A stretch of DNA of 64,000 nucleotides from Taudactylus pleione. Taxonomy: Eukaryota > Chordata > Amphibia > Anura > Myobatrachidae. Positions 34,375 through 46,136 of this stretch are shown here, one piece after another. Location of the stretch: NCBI GenBank assembly GCA_031769625.1, contig JAUIMM010000113.1, positions 9,606,501-9,670,500 of the forward strand, in the 5' to 3' direction. Numbering within the stretch: position 1 is the stretch's first letter; every line of letters starts with the position of its first letter. The translations under genes were made by a program, and so were the position numbers. Under the pieces are notes generated by a model, which was not told the origin of the DNA, searched no databases, and worked only from the letters and a program-made list of their open reading frames with translations.

Positions 34375-35513
34375 TAAGGATATTGAATTAGAACCTCTAT
34401 ACACTCCTGCCTATACTTTCTAATATCCTGCCTATAAACCTCTAAGGATGACGCTATTTTGTGTACGCTGTCATATAGTATATAAAGACTCCAGACCTTG
34501 AACCTGTGATTCCAAAGCACAAAGTGATATTTCAAGTTAAAGTACAGTCAGTTACACGCTATGATCTAAATACAATTTAGCACCAAGAATTATACAGACC
34601 CAAGTACAGTTATACATACGCAGCGCTTCTGGACCAGATGTAGGCATCAGCAAGAAATCCCCATCTATCAGCATTCAGCAAGAAGACTCAGACTGGGGTC
34701 ACAACACACACGTTTACACTCTCACAGAAACAGACAACACAATAGAGAGGCTTGTCGCTGATGCCATTGGTTCCCAAGGAGGATGCATTTGTTGCAGAGC
34801 ATTTAACAGGTTGATTCAAATAGACACAATCCAGCCTCTAACAACTGGTTGTCTCTGGTTTCCTGCCTCATGCACATCCTAACAGTTGGTCATATAATGT
34901 ACATTTCGGTGCTATAAGTCTCTGCGGTCCATAAGTTGAGAATGCATGTTGCGATCTTCACACTGATGATACCAGAATGCTGTTGAAAGAGTGCAGATCA
35001 GTATAATATCAAACATGACTTACTTATCATGTATTAAACCTTAGCTACCAAATAAACTTTATTTCACAGCAATTATAATAAATGAACAAACTTGAATCTT
35101 ATATTTTTAAAGCTTATGAGACCTTTTATGTGAATATGTACTGTGTAAGTATTTGGGGTTTGATATAAAGACGCTAGTTAACTTGGGGCAGATGCTTGTG
35201 CATGAAGCTAACAAACAGCGTTTTGATACAGGATCTTATGCATTCGCTAATATGCGACTAGTTAACAGTGCAATTATGCGTATTTAGATGTGTATGAGAA
35301 ATGGTGTAAGATGCATTTGCATGATGCTAATAGTAACATCGCCATATGTACTTAAGTGTGAGTTTACCTAAAATGGCGCTTGGGCGGCCATTCGAAAAAT
35401 GGCGTCTTGCGATCTCATTTTCTAAAATGGCATCTTGCGGCCAGTCACAAGATGGCGTCTTTACGATCTAATTTTAAGCTGGTCTTGTCTCAGCCAATTA
35501 TCCAGCTTCGACA
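34375..35513 (-). repeat. 3' LTR of the endogenous retrovirus (1139 bp)
   Basis: On the minus strand it starts TGTCGAAGCTGG (35513) and ends CAATATCCTTA (34375), so the ends are TG...TA rather than TG...CA. Relative to the 5' LTR it lacks one copy of a 21-22-bp TTCTAATATCCTGCCTATA repeat near the 34400 end and differs at scattered bases. A possible AATAAA (minus) lies near 35060; in the 5' LTR the same site is mutated. Confidence 0.93.
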
Positions 35514-35526
35514 GTCCACCCTTTGA
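35514..35526 (-). promoter_or_regulatory. Polypurine tract
   Basis: On the minus strand AAAGGGTGGAC directly precedes the 3' LTR, the expected place for the plus-strand primer. It is short and contains a T and a C. Confidence 0.6.
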
Positions 35527-35808
35527 TAGCGAACAACATGCTATCACAATCTGATTTTAAAAATTAATTTAGGCTTACATTTATATGTTATTTAATGTTA
35601 TTTTGGGATGGCACAAGGTGGTTCTTAATCCATCAATAATGTGTCTCTGAGTGGGGGCATAAAACTACTATTATACGCACACCGCGGATCTTGGAAGATC
35701 ATGTGAAAGGTGTGGGGATACACCAGTCCTATAAAGGCAGTCTTGAAGGGGAATTTGAGACTTTACATTATCTGAGGTGTTTTAAAAATAACATTTCAAT
35801 AATACATT

Positions 35809-36627
35809 CTATGCATGTCTAAATATAATACAATAAATGATAGTATTTCCTAGTTCAGGGTTGTAATGCAGTTCTATATTTATCTCAGTATTCATATTGC
35901 CATTACTGACCACCATCATAATTTCGTTCTTTCGTTTTACTCTATTTTTACATTTTCCACACTTCAACACAATAGGAACACACCGGACACATAGGCCAAT
36001 TATTATGATGACAATCAGTATAAGGATCAAGAATTAGCCTATGCTGGCGATCACTTCCTGGACCCATTCCCCTAGGCCTGAGAACCATTTCACTGGGTTC
36101 AACCATGAGACCCATCCTTCTATCTTCTCCCCTACTTCAGCCACTGAAGCATTATGGCTCTTATGAAACTCCCATTTTAGCTGCAGAATTTCGTCCATCT
36201 TCCGGTCTATCACCTCTTTGGGGTCGCTGGTATCATTGGTGACATAGGTGCAACACTGTACTCCAAATTGAGTGGCCAAAGTTACGCAGTACCCTCCAGT
36301 AACAACAGTTAAATAATTTAACACTAGCCTGTGTTGTATCAGTTCTTTGTTGTGCGCTTGCAATTCTCTCTCTGTATACCTGAATGTGTCATCATACATC
36401 TCGGTGATATTATCTATCAATTTAGCAAGTTCCCGAATATATCTAAAATTTAATGTACCCCGAGAGATTCTGGTGGGATCCAGTGCAACTAAAACTTGGA
36501 AGCCAGTTGTCTCACTAATTAACTGAGTGGCTTTATGCACGTCACCAGGTATCATATTTCTTTTGCCTCTGTGTTCATACTGCGTGTGAAAATATGGTGA
36601 TGGTGTGTTTTTATGGATACCGAGCAT
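35809..36627 (-). pseudogene. env: env, transmembrane subunit (TM)
   Basis: The minus frame from 36627 carries a furin-type RGKR (36559-36570) near its start, then the ectodomain. It has a heptad-like region around ELAKLIDNITEMYD and a GGYC...QCC cysteine motif (36250-36288) with ten residues between the first Cys and the CC pair. TAA at 36034-36036 interrupts the frame. The same frame then continues with a strongly hydrophobic segment (LILILIVIIIIG) and a basic tail to 35809, the membrane anchor. The stop therefore separates ectodomain from anchor. Upstream the surface subunit is in another frame. The retroviral TM mediates membrane fusion; this copy is broken. Confidence 0.88.
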
Positions 36628-36628
36628 T

Positions 36629-38244
36629 TCAACATGTGTGAGGGTCTTCTGGGACTACTCTTCCCAGGTAACACAAACCTTTGGAACTCGGGGAGAGCCA
36701 CTTATACGCCTTTCTTCCACATATAAAATACACATTATCGGGGAGAACATAAGGAATAGTATGCATCATTATCATTAAACACATTTCCCTTGCAAACAAT
36801 CCTATCTCAGGGTCTTCCATCTGGTACATGCAAGTCTCTGGTTGTATTATTTTAGCACAATAACCATCTGGTACCTTACCAATAATTTCTTTGGTGGAAC
36901 TCAGGGCCTGATTTAGAGCTAGACGCTATTTGCGGACGGTCGTTCTGAAAAAGGGGCCGGATATTTAAATTAAGCGCTCGCTCTTTGCGGTCTGTTGATG
37001 CCTCTATGTCTGAACGAGCGAACGAAACATGCGCTTGCTATTTTGAAAAAAACGCCCACTGGCCGCTCGCATCATACATCATCTCCGCTATTTATTAGAT
37101 TAATCGAGTACATCGAACGGCGTATGAACTGCTCGCTAATCTTGTGGTAGCATTTTCCTACCGCAATTATGCGAGCAGTTCAGACTAAAAGACAACCAAG
37201 TGACGTGGTCAATGACGCTGCTTTGTTAATTATGCACACCCTTAAAACGCCCGTTTTGACCGTTTGGCATGCCTGCGTTCGGATATCCACTCCCCGTTTT
37301 CAAGCACCTTCCCCTGTTACCACCCACAAACGCCTCATCCTGTCACTCAAATTAGCAGGCATTCGCTATTTTGCCAGCACACAATTTCTGACCGCACTGA
37401 CTGGTTCGCGCATGTGTATTACAACCCATACGCATGCGCAGATGTGCGAACATCGCTCGGAGCGAACGAGCGGCCGCTTACGAGCCGCTCTGAATCAGGC
37501 CCTCAATGTGTACCAGTACCTAAAATGTTTCCCACTAGATTTACTTGAGCGTAACAGATCATGGTTTATGGACTCATTATCAGCTCTCTGTGAGAAGGTC
37601 ATCGTCTGATTATTCCCCGTCACTTCCCAACTCCCGAGTTTATTGGGGTTGGTTATGTTTAAACACAAAACTGATCTATGTACTTGAAATTGATAGAGTT
37701 TGAAATGAGGTGGTTTGGATGAGAGTAATTTTCCATCCAATGTTTTCCCTTTTTGTAATTCTAAAATTTTCGTGATATTTAGCGAAAATGGCACCAACCC
37801 TACATTATGCTGTCCCTGTGGCACATGTGAACACACCCAGCAATCAGTTTGGTTTAACACTTTGCCTACCATGCTATGATAATCCTCTAAAGGATACCCA
37901 CCCCAATATGGGTTATATTTAGGCTGACACCGTTGAATACAGTTCTCATCAACTAGGGACCCACAAAGTTCACAAATACAGGAATCTTCAGACGATAAAC
38001 CTCCACACCGTCCCCGAGTATCCGGAATTATAGCTCTCTTAACAATAACAGTACTAAGATTGGTCAGACACTCCCCTGATTGGCATTGCACTCCTCCTGA
38101 CTCCATTCCATCAGCACTGCCATCAGCTCCCATCTCCTCAATTGGTCCCCCGTCACAGAAACCGGATATCCCCAAGCCAACCAGAATGGTGAAAACTCTG
38201 GAAAAGAATATGAAAATTAACACAGCAGGCCAGTCCATTGTCAC
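36629..38244 (-). pseudogene. env: env, surface subunit (SU), split by a MITE
   Basis: It starts at ATG 38244 or 38238, overlapping no pol sequence (pol ends at 38295). The first ~28 residues are hydrophobic and look like a signal peptide. A CWVC motif lies in the SU, similar to the CxxC motif of gamma-type envelopes, with several NxS/T glycosylation sites. The MITE at 36904-37502 cuts the frame. The remainder (36629-36903) keeps an ICGRKAY and CYLG segment typical of the SU end, then a stop and a frame change before TM. Confidence 0.85.
36904..37502. mobile_element. 599-bp Harbinger-type MITE inserted in env, TCA duplication
   Basis: The ends are GGGCCTGATTTAGAGC and GCTCTGAATCAGGCC, with TCA at 36901-36903 and 37503-37505. 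The interior matches the MITE at 11051 and the ends of the Harbinger element at 52176-59991, for example AAGCACCTTCCCCTGTTACC and ACGCATGCGCAGATG. Confidence 0.93.
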
Positions 38245-38294
38245 AACAAAGACCTGCAGATTTCTTTTAGTTCAGGTATCTCACTACAACCTTT

Positions 38295-41200
38295 TCAATC
38301 CTTCCGGGACAAGCTCGCGATAGACAGGTCCACGCTATCAGCCTTGTCTCTGACTTGTTTCTCCACCAGTTGATTGACCTTTTTGCAATGAGTAGAATGG
38401 ACCCAGATATCTCTCTCAGCCACCTTCAAAGATGTAGTACTTGTCAGCAGCACCTGGTACGGACCTTCCCACCAATCAGTTAAACAAACTGAACGCAAGA
38501 AATTTCTGATCATAACATATTCTCCTGGTTCAACATCATGACAGTTAGTTTCAGGCATATCATTGGACAACAATTTCAGTTTCTGCTGCTGTTGTTTTAA
38601 CTGCTTACTCATTGATATAAGATATCTTACAGTTACCTCGTTGTTACCCTTCAAGGCTTCCTGTGGACTTATAATCAAATGAGGTTGTCTACCGAACAGT
38701 ATTTCAAAGGGGGACAGATTTAGAGGGGGTCTAGGAGTGGTCTTTATACTATGTAGAACCAATGGTAACGCTTCTGGCCATCCAGTCTCTGCCATGATTT
38801 TACTTAACTTAATTCATCCTCTCTACCTTGGCGCTGGCTTGCGGTCGGTAGGGGGTGTGAAGTCGGCTATTAATACCCATCAGCTTACACATATATTGAA
38901 AAACATCACCGGTGAAATGAGTACCCCTGTCACTCTCGATGATTTTAGGGATACCGTACCTGCATACAAATTCCTGAACTATTTTCTTGGCAGTAAACGC
39001 AGCAGTATTAGTGGGTAGGCCTCAACCCACTTGGAAAATACGACAGTGCACACTAACACATACTTAAGGTTCCTGCAGGGTGGTAATTGGATGAAATCAA
39101 TTTGTATTACCTGGAAAGGTCCATCAGTCGGTGGAATGTGGGATGGTTCGATAGGGATCGCTTTCCCTATGTTCTTCCTCAAGCAGGTCAGACAGGAAAT
39201 TGCTCTCTTTTCTGCTTGGGAAGAAAAACCTGGTGCGCACCAGTATGCCCTCACCAATTTACACATACCTTATTTTCCCAGATGAGTCAGACTGTGGGCT
39301 GCCTCAGCCAGGCTGGGGTAATATGCTTTGGGGGCTACTGGCTTGTCTTGTCCGTCCCTCCAGAGCCCGGAGGACTCTTGCCCACATCCCTTGGATTTCC
39401 AGATGGACTTTTCCTGAGTTGAACACAAATTTTGCATCTCAATTAATTTCAGCATGTCAATTGTTTGAAAAGACATCATTTGTTCAGTTGGAGAAAACAT
39501 TTTTAACCCTGCTGCCCATTTTGCAGCTTCATCGGCTCTGTTGTTGCCCTGTGACACCGGATCATCCTCACATGTATGGGATTTACTCTTAATTACTGCC
39601 ACCGCTTTAGGCAGTTGGATTGCTTCTAAAAGATGTTTTATGTGTCGGGAATGTGCAACTGGTGTGCCTGCTGCTGTCATAAAATTTCTCAGACGCCATA
39701 GAGCCCCGAAATCGTGCACCACCCTGAACGCATACCTAGAGTCAGTGTAAATGTTAGCAGACTTTTGCCTGCTGCCAATTCACACGCTCTTGTTAGTGCT
39801 ACTAACTCTGCCACCTGGGCTGAGTGAGGAGGACCAAGAGGTTCAGCTTCTATGATGACTGTGTCATTTACAACAGCATAACCTGTACATAACTCACCTG
39901 TGTCTGTTTGTCTATGACAACTCCCATCCGTGTAAAAAGTCACATCTACATTCTCTAAAGGTGTTTCATGTATGTCAGGTCTAGCAGTAAAGGTCTGATT
40001 TAGATATTCCATACAATCATGTGCATCATTATGTTCGCTGAACTCACCTCCCGCCATCAACTCGTCCCCTTCCACCCTTTGTACATCATGTTGTACATAT
40101 GGTAAATATGTTGCTGGATTCAGCGTACTACAACGTTCAAGAGTGATGTTTGCAGGTGCAATTAGAGCTAGTTCCCATTTGGTAAACCTAGCCGAGGAGA
40201 CGTGTCTGCTTTGAGCAGAGTTCAGCAGAGCAGATACAGCGTGTGGAGTGTAGACAATCATATCATGACCCAATACTACGTTCTCACTTTTACTCACCAA
40301 TAGAGCAGTAGCTGCTACACTTCTCAAACAGGTGGGGAGTGATCTTGCCACAGTGTCCAATTGGGTACTGTAGTATGCTACGGGCCTACTGGCATCACCA
40401 TGTTTTTGTGTGAGGACACCTGCAGCACAACCATCGGCATCTGTACAATACAAATCAAAAGGTATCAGGTATTCCCAATGCAGGTGCTTTTGTCAGACTA
40501 CCCTTAAGATTAAGGAAAGCCTGCTCTGATTCCTCTGTGTGTATGACACGTTCGGGCTTTTAGGAAGAGACTAAGGACCTCATTCAGAGTCGGTCGTAGC
40601 GGCCGCACGGTCGTACGCCACCGATGTTCGCTAAGCTGCGCATGCGTAAAGTTCACAATGCGCGTGCGCAAACTAGCTGCTATGAACAGAAATTTCTCTC
40701 TCCTTGAACACAGCCAGGTCGGTAGTTTGAGTGACAGATTGAGTCATTTGTGGGGGGTAACAGGGGAAGGTGCTTGAAAATGGGGGAGTGGAGATCCGAA
40801 CGCAGGCATGCCTAATTATGCGAACGGCGTTTTATGGGAGTGCATAATTAGCAAAGTAGTGTCACGGCACACGTGACATGGGTGGTTTGTACAATGACCT
40901 GATCGTAGTGCTTAAGAGAGGGTATGGTCAACCTTAAGCTCTACGGCCAGTTCCGATGGTTCCCGATGGTCTCGATTAATCCTTATATGCCCGGACATGA
41001 CATGTAATGCGTATGAGAAGGAGGCGTATTTTTTGTCTTACTCTGGATTGGCATGGCTGTAGTTTATCCTTAGCCACCTTGTGTCCTGTATGCGAGAGAT
41101 GAAGCAACAAAAGTTTAGTATCATTCAAACATGACATAAACGAATCAGAACATAGCAATAAATCATCCACATATTGAATTATAACAGATCCATTGGCAGG

Positions 41201-42220
41201 TTGAAAAGATTGTAAGCAGTCGTGCAAGGCCTGGGAGAAGATACTGGGGCTGTCTATGAAATCATGGGGAAACCGTGTCCATGAATATTGTACACCTCTG
41301 TATGTAAATGCGAATAAATACTGACAGTCAGGGTGAAGAGGCACAGAGAAGAAAGCAGAACAGAGGTCAATAACAGTGAAATGGGTTGCGTTTGGAGGGA
41401 TCTGCATAAGAATGACAGCTGGATTTGGCACTACGGGGAATTGGCTCTCTACTACCTTTTTAACACCTCTAAGGTCTTGTACCAGCCTATAACCCCTCCC
41501 ACCACTCTTCTTCACCAGGAAGATGGGACTGTTGGCTACACTAGCTGTACGAACAAAAAATTTCTGTTGCAATAATCGCTCAATTATTGGAAAAACCCCT
41601 AATTCTACCTCCTGTTTTAGTGGGTACTGGGGAATTTTTGGAGCTTGCCTACCGCCTTTTAAATTTACCATTACGGGGCTTACGTTTGCCATTAATCCAG
41701 TGTCCTGTCCATCCTTAGTCCAAAGGGAATCTGGAATTTGGGATAACATTTGATCTACCTGAGATGGATTTTCATTTAAACTGGTAGAGTGATACATTAT
41801 TCTTTGGGGAGTGTCCAACATATCCCGCACCTCATGCGCAACTCTCTCTGGGATATCTAGAAATACACCATCAGGGGTGCAATATATGACACATCCCATC
41901 TTACATAACAAATCTCTACCCAGCAGGTTAGTAGGAGCCGCAGCAGCCAGAAGGAAAGAATGCCTGGTATGCAGTGGCCCGATAGTAACCCCTGTGGATT
42001 TTGTTAAAGGATAATGTTCCACTTTACCTGTTACACCCATTGTTGGTACTGTCTCGTTGGTCACCTGTAAATTAACGGGAGATTTTATCTCTGACCTGGT
42101 CGCCCCTGTGTCTACAAGAAGAGGATATTTAGTACCAGCTACATCAACCATCATGACCGGTTCTTCCCTAGTACTTCCCGTTAACCTGACTATCTGTAGA
42201 CTACAGGTATGACCTGACCC
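38295..42220 (-). pseudogene. pol: pol (protease, reverse transcriptase, RNase H, integrase), broken
   Basis: Following the TAG at 42221-42223, the same frame holds an aspartyl protease motif LVDTGAT (DTGA codons 42101-42112). It then holds a reverse transcriptase with VIDLCSAFF and the YVDD active site (41162-41173). A truncated MITE (40575-41030) interrupts the RT connection region. RNase H follows with FYTDGS, then a frameshift near 39760. The integrase keeps a CLTC zinc-site remnant, QIDFIQ, SDRGTHF and a VERMN segment (a possible DDE set), with a stop at 39270-39272 and another frame change near 38820. Its C-terminal domain has SPFEILFGRQP and GPYQV. The gene copies and integrates the viral genome; this copy cannot. 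Confidence 0.93.
40575..41030. mobile_element. Truncated Harbinger-type MITE inserted in pol
   Basis: The left end reads GGACCTCATTCAGAGTCGG, closest to the GGCCCTCATTCAGACCCGG end of the coding Harbinger at 52176. The interior matches 11051 and 36904 in reverse. The other terminus, about 100 bp, is missing and the sequence joins pol near 41030. Confidence 0.8.
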
Positions 42221-42223
42221 CTA
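42221..42223 (-). other. Likely gag-pol readthrough stop (TAG followed by GGG)
   Basis: On the minus strand TAG is followed by GGG TCA and sits between the end of Gag and the protease, all in one frame. A UAG followed by G in this position is the gammaretroviral arrangement for making Gag-Pol by stop-codon readthrough. The other stops in gag look like decay. Confidence 0.6.
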
Positions 42224-42307
42224 GCGTTGGCTTCCATCCTCCAATAAAGCATTAACGGCTACTATTGGAGCTGGTGCCTGTTGGACATTTGCTGCTCTCT
42301 GTGCATA

Positions 42308-44149
42308 TCACTTATGGGGATATGCAGGTTTTCCCTGATTTGGGGGTCCTACCCTTTTTGCTCTGCAGTTTCTACTTACATGTCCTGGCTGGTTACAATT
42401 AAAACATGTTCGTGGATCGGATGAAGACACGGGTTGTTGTGAGGTTTGAGAAGGGGAAAAAGGTGATGGATATGGGTAGGGATATGGAGGATAAGGGTAT
42501 TGTGGGGGGTATGAAGTTTGTGAGTAGTATGGGACCTGTGGTTGTGTAGGGTTAGTGGAATAGAACTGTGTTTGCTGTTGCGTGGGATTAGTGAGGGCAT
42601 ATAATTGTTCAGGTGTAAGTGTGTGTGTAGATGCAAGTGTGTCTGTTGGCTGTGATGTTACCGTCATTCCTTCCAAAGCTTGGATACTGACAGCCATTAG
42701 TTTTTCGCTCTGGGTCTCTCTCTTCTTTGAGATGTTTTTATCATGTTCTATGGCAGATTCTATGAGTGTATCTATTGTGACTCCCCTCCAGCCAGGCTAA
42801 AAGGTCTGAACCCGGGTCTTTAGGTTCTCTTTAAGACCGTCCATGAGTATGGTGACTATCATTCGCCTGTGGTGAGTGCTATCTTTAATATCCTCTAACC
42901 CAGTGTACTGGGTGATAGCCTGCAGAGCCCGGTCGAAATAATCTTCTGCAGATTCACTCTCCTTTTGCTTTATGGTGAAAATTTTGTTCCAGTTAACTAC
43001 TACTGGGAAATATATACCCAATTGAGTTACAATGCGGGAAATGTTACCTTGGTTAACTTGGTCTGTTAAGGGAACGTCACCATCCAATACACAATCCGTG
43101 ATAAATTTTGTCACATCGGTATTGCGTGGTAGACAGGCCCTTAACACCACACACCTATCTTTATTAGTTGGCTCATGAGAACTACCCAAATTCCTCAAAA
43201 ATCTTTGACATTTGGCTAGTTCCTTTTTGGGATTGGGGAAATCATTTATGATGGAATTTAGTTCTGCTCTTGTCCAAGGACAATGCATTACCACTTCCCT
43301 CGTGGGTACTACACCGTTCGCATCTGCATTTCCATTCGGAACGGTTATTGTCCAAATGGGATGCAGACCGGCAGCGCTGCTACCTTTGACCTTGTTACCT
43401 GGCTGGGGGTTTAATCTGTTGCTGCTGCGTATGGTATTAACAGCTTCCTCCATGGGTGCAGAGGGTGTTAGCACTTCCCTTGCTGTTACCCATGAAGATG
43501 GCGGCACCACTCATGATTGTTGTGGTGCAGCATCTATCATCTGTACAGCATGGGAAATGGCAGACATTACAATAGGCTCATCATCCACATCATGAACATT
43601 TTCTTTATGGTTGCTTAAGAGAGGGTACAAATTGCTTGTTAAATTTTTATGGGTATTTTTCATAACTGTACTTGCACCTCCATCCACATAAGGTGGAGGT
43701 GGTGCGCATGAACTACTGGCAATACTTTCCACAACACTACATTGCTGCATGTGCGCGCCATTTTGCGGCTCGCCCGCATTGCAATTCAGCGTCGTGGATG
43801 TATTCTCTGGCAATGCGCTCACAACGCTAGTTTGCGTCGTATGAGCATTTTTAAGCCACGCATCCCCTTCATGCTGCCACAACCTTAAACATTCATAATA
43901 TTTTACCTTTTTCTCTCGGGAGCGTATCAGACTGATGTGGTCCCGGACATTATCTAATACATCTTTATCAAAACTACCAATTCTGGGAAACGGTCTAACA
44001 CTCTTCATCGTCATTTTAAACCATACATCACAATATCTTATTGCATAAGTACCGTACTTAGTATGCATAATACGACGGGCCGATCCAAGTGGCGCTTCCA
44101 TTAGCAGCACATCATTGTCTAACATCTCTATTGTTTGCATGGCTCCCAT
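42308..44149 (-). pseudogene. gag: gag, with two internal stops and an early terminal stop
   Basis: A single minus-strand frame starts at ATG 44149 (MGA, Gly2 possibly myristoylated). It is interrupted by TGA at 43511-43513, TAG at 42797-42799 and TGA at 42308-42310. The first part is matrix-like with a PPPPY late-domain-type motif. The middle is a capsid-like region with PWTRAEL, a D-P-rich helical stretch and QKESESAEDYFDR (a major-homology-like position). The last part has a proline/tyrosine-rich run and one CCHC zinc knuckle (C-FN-C-NQPG-H-VSRN-C, about 42365-42406). Gag forms the viral core. The stops preclude a complete product. Confidence 0.9.
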
Positions 44150-44957
44150 TCTGAGACAACTCCTATGTTTTTCAATAAAGATTTAAACTGGTGAAAGACA
44201 GTCAAGATACTTTTACTTACCTGTGGACGATTTAAACGGCAGCGCCCACACACCTGTGAAGATTTGAAGAAGGCTACTCCACACACCCGGATAAGATTTA
44301 AGAAGGCAACTTCCACACCTATGGAAGTTTAAGTCTGCTACTTCCACGCACCTCTCTACAACAAACACAACATGTACACCTGCTACTGTGTATAGAATGG
44401 TAAGCTGCTTAAAGAGCGGCTAGCACTTAGCCCTTAAAGGTCATACGGTACCTCTAACTTTAGGGAACAAGTTACCCCTACCAACAAATACTCACTGTTA
44501 CACACTTTTTTCCTGCGCAGAAAAATACACGTTAACCCAGATATTGATAACAATTGAAAAATGTAAACCTCAACGGCTTTGTTTAAACACGTGGCAGCAC
44601 AACCGGAAGTACGTATACGCTATTGTGCGACCAGTCATAATCACAATAATGTGACTACCACACAACCGTATGACAACCTTTAGCTGCGTACACAAAAGTG
44701 CGTCTTGACTGTGTGCACAACTGCAACTCAGCCGCGTGCTCAATACTGTGGCACCCCTCTAAACATAAGGTTCTATCAACAAAGGGAAACAAACTTTTTC
44801 CTCTCTTGTCCCTGGATTCTAGTCAGCGTCCCTGACTCGCACGAAAACGGGTAGCGATTTCTCAGCACCGAGCGGTTGCAGGCAAACCCTGCATGTGGCC
44901 ACTAGACCCTTTGGTGAGATATCGATAACCGTATGTGCCGTGTGAGTCGGTACGTGA
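44150..44957 (-). other. Retroviral 5' leader
   Basis: This lies between the primer site and the gag start. It would contain packaging signals and the env splice donor, but I cannot point to either with confidence. No gene. Confidence 0.6.
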
Positions 44958-44975
44958 CTTCACTATGAGCCCCCA
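44958..44975 (-). promoter_or_regulatory. Primer-binding site, tRNA-Pro-like
   Basis: On the minus strand TGGGGGCTC starts two bases (GA) after the 5' LTR end. The first nine bases match the tRNA-Pro 3' end used by gammaretroviruses; the remainder (ATAGTGAAG) does not match well. Confidence 0.75.
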
Positions 44976-44977
44976 TC

Positions 44978-46132
44978 TAAGGATATTGAATTAGAACCTC
45001 TATACACTCCTGCCTATACTTTCTAATATCCTGCCTATACCTTCTAATATCCTGCCTATAAACCTCTAAGGATGACGCTATTTTGCGTACGCAGTCATAT
45101 AGTAAATAAAGACTTGAACCTGTGGTTCCAAAGCTCAAAGTGATATTTCAAGTAAAAGTGCAGTCAGTTACACGCTATGATCTAAGTACAATTTAGCACA
45201 AGGAATTATACAGACCCAAGTACAGTTATACATACGCAGCGCTTCTGGACCAGATGTAGGCATCAGCAAGAAACCCCCGTCAATCAGCATTCAGCAAGAA
45301 GACTCAGACTGGGGTCACAACACACACGTTTATACTCTCACAGAAACAGACAACACAATAGAGAGGCTTGTCGCTGATGCCATTGGTTCCCAAGGAGGAT
45401 GCATCTGTTGCAGAGCATTTAGCAGGTTGATTCAAATAGACACAGTCCAGCCTCTAACAACTGGTTGTCTCTGGTTTTCTGCCTCATGCACATCCTAACA
45501 GTTGGTCATATAATGTACATTTCGGTGCTTTAAGTCTCTGCGGTCCATAAGTTGAGAATGCATGTTGCGATCTTCACACTGATGATACCAGAATGCTGTT
45601 GAAAGAGTGCAGATCAGTATAATATCAAACATGACTTACTTATCATGTATTAAACCTTAGCTACCAAATAACCTTTATTTCACAGCAATTATTTATAATA
45701 AATGAACAAACTTGAATCTTATACTTTAAAGCTTATGAGACCTTTTATGTGAATATGTACTGTGTAAGTATTTGGGGTTTGATATACAGACGCTAGTTAA
45801 CTTGGGGCAGATGCTTGTGCATGAAGCTAACAAACAGCGTTTTGATACAGGATCTTATGCATTCGCTAATATGCGACTAGTTAACAGCGCAATTGTGCAT
45901 ATTTATGTGTGTATGAGAAATGGTGTAAGATGCAATCGCATGATGCTAATAGTAACTTCGCCATATGTACTTAAGTGTGAGTTTACCTAAAATGGCGCTT
46001 GGGCGGCCATTCGAAAAATGGCGTCTTGCGATCTCATTTTCTAAAATGGCATCTTGCAGCCAGTCGCAAGATGGCGTCTTTACGATCTAATTTTAAGCTG
46101 GTCTTGTCTCAGCCAATTATCCAGCTTCGACA
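44978..46132 (-). repeat. 5' LTR of the endogenous retrovirus (1155 bp)
   Basis: It matches 34375-35513 along its length, with the same TGTCGAAGCTGG start and CAATATCCTTA end. An extra tandem TTCTAATATCCTGCCTATA copy lies near 45040. It is followed by the target duplication AGGT (46133-46136). Confidence 0.93.
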
Positions 46133-46136
46133 AGGT

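Larger units (their letters stand above)
34375..46132 (-). mobile_element. Full-length class I (gamma-like) endogenous retrovirus, minus strand
   Basis: Two LTRs (44978-46132 as 5', 34375-35513 as 3') bracket gag, pol and env in retroviral order on the minus strand. The target duplication is AGGT (34371-34374 and 46133-46136); four bases is the gammaretroviral size. The primer site begins TGGGGGCTC, matching tRNA-Pro. Gag and pol share a frame separated by a TAG, as in gammaretroviruses. All genes carry stops or frameshifts and two Harbinger-type MITEs have inserted (36904-37502, 40575-41030), so the provirus cannot replicate. The LTRs differ at only scattered positions, suggesting a moderately recent insertion. 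Confidence 0.95.

Noticed and set aside
35809..36030. A small independent membrane-protein gene
   Set aside because: It is in the same frame as the Env TM and separated from it only by a TAA; it is the membrane anchor of env.
42376..42636. 86-codon histidine-rich minus frame
   Set aside because: It is an alternative frame of the proline/tyrosine-rich gag nucleocapsid region.
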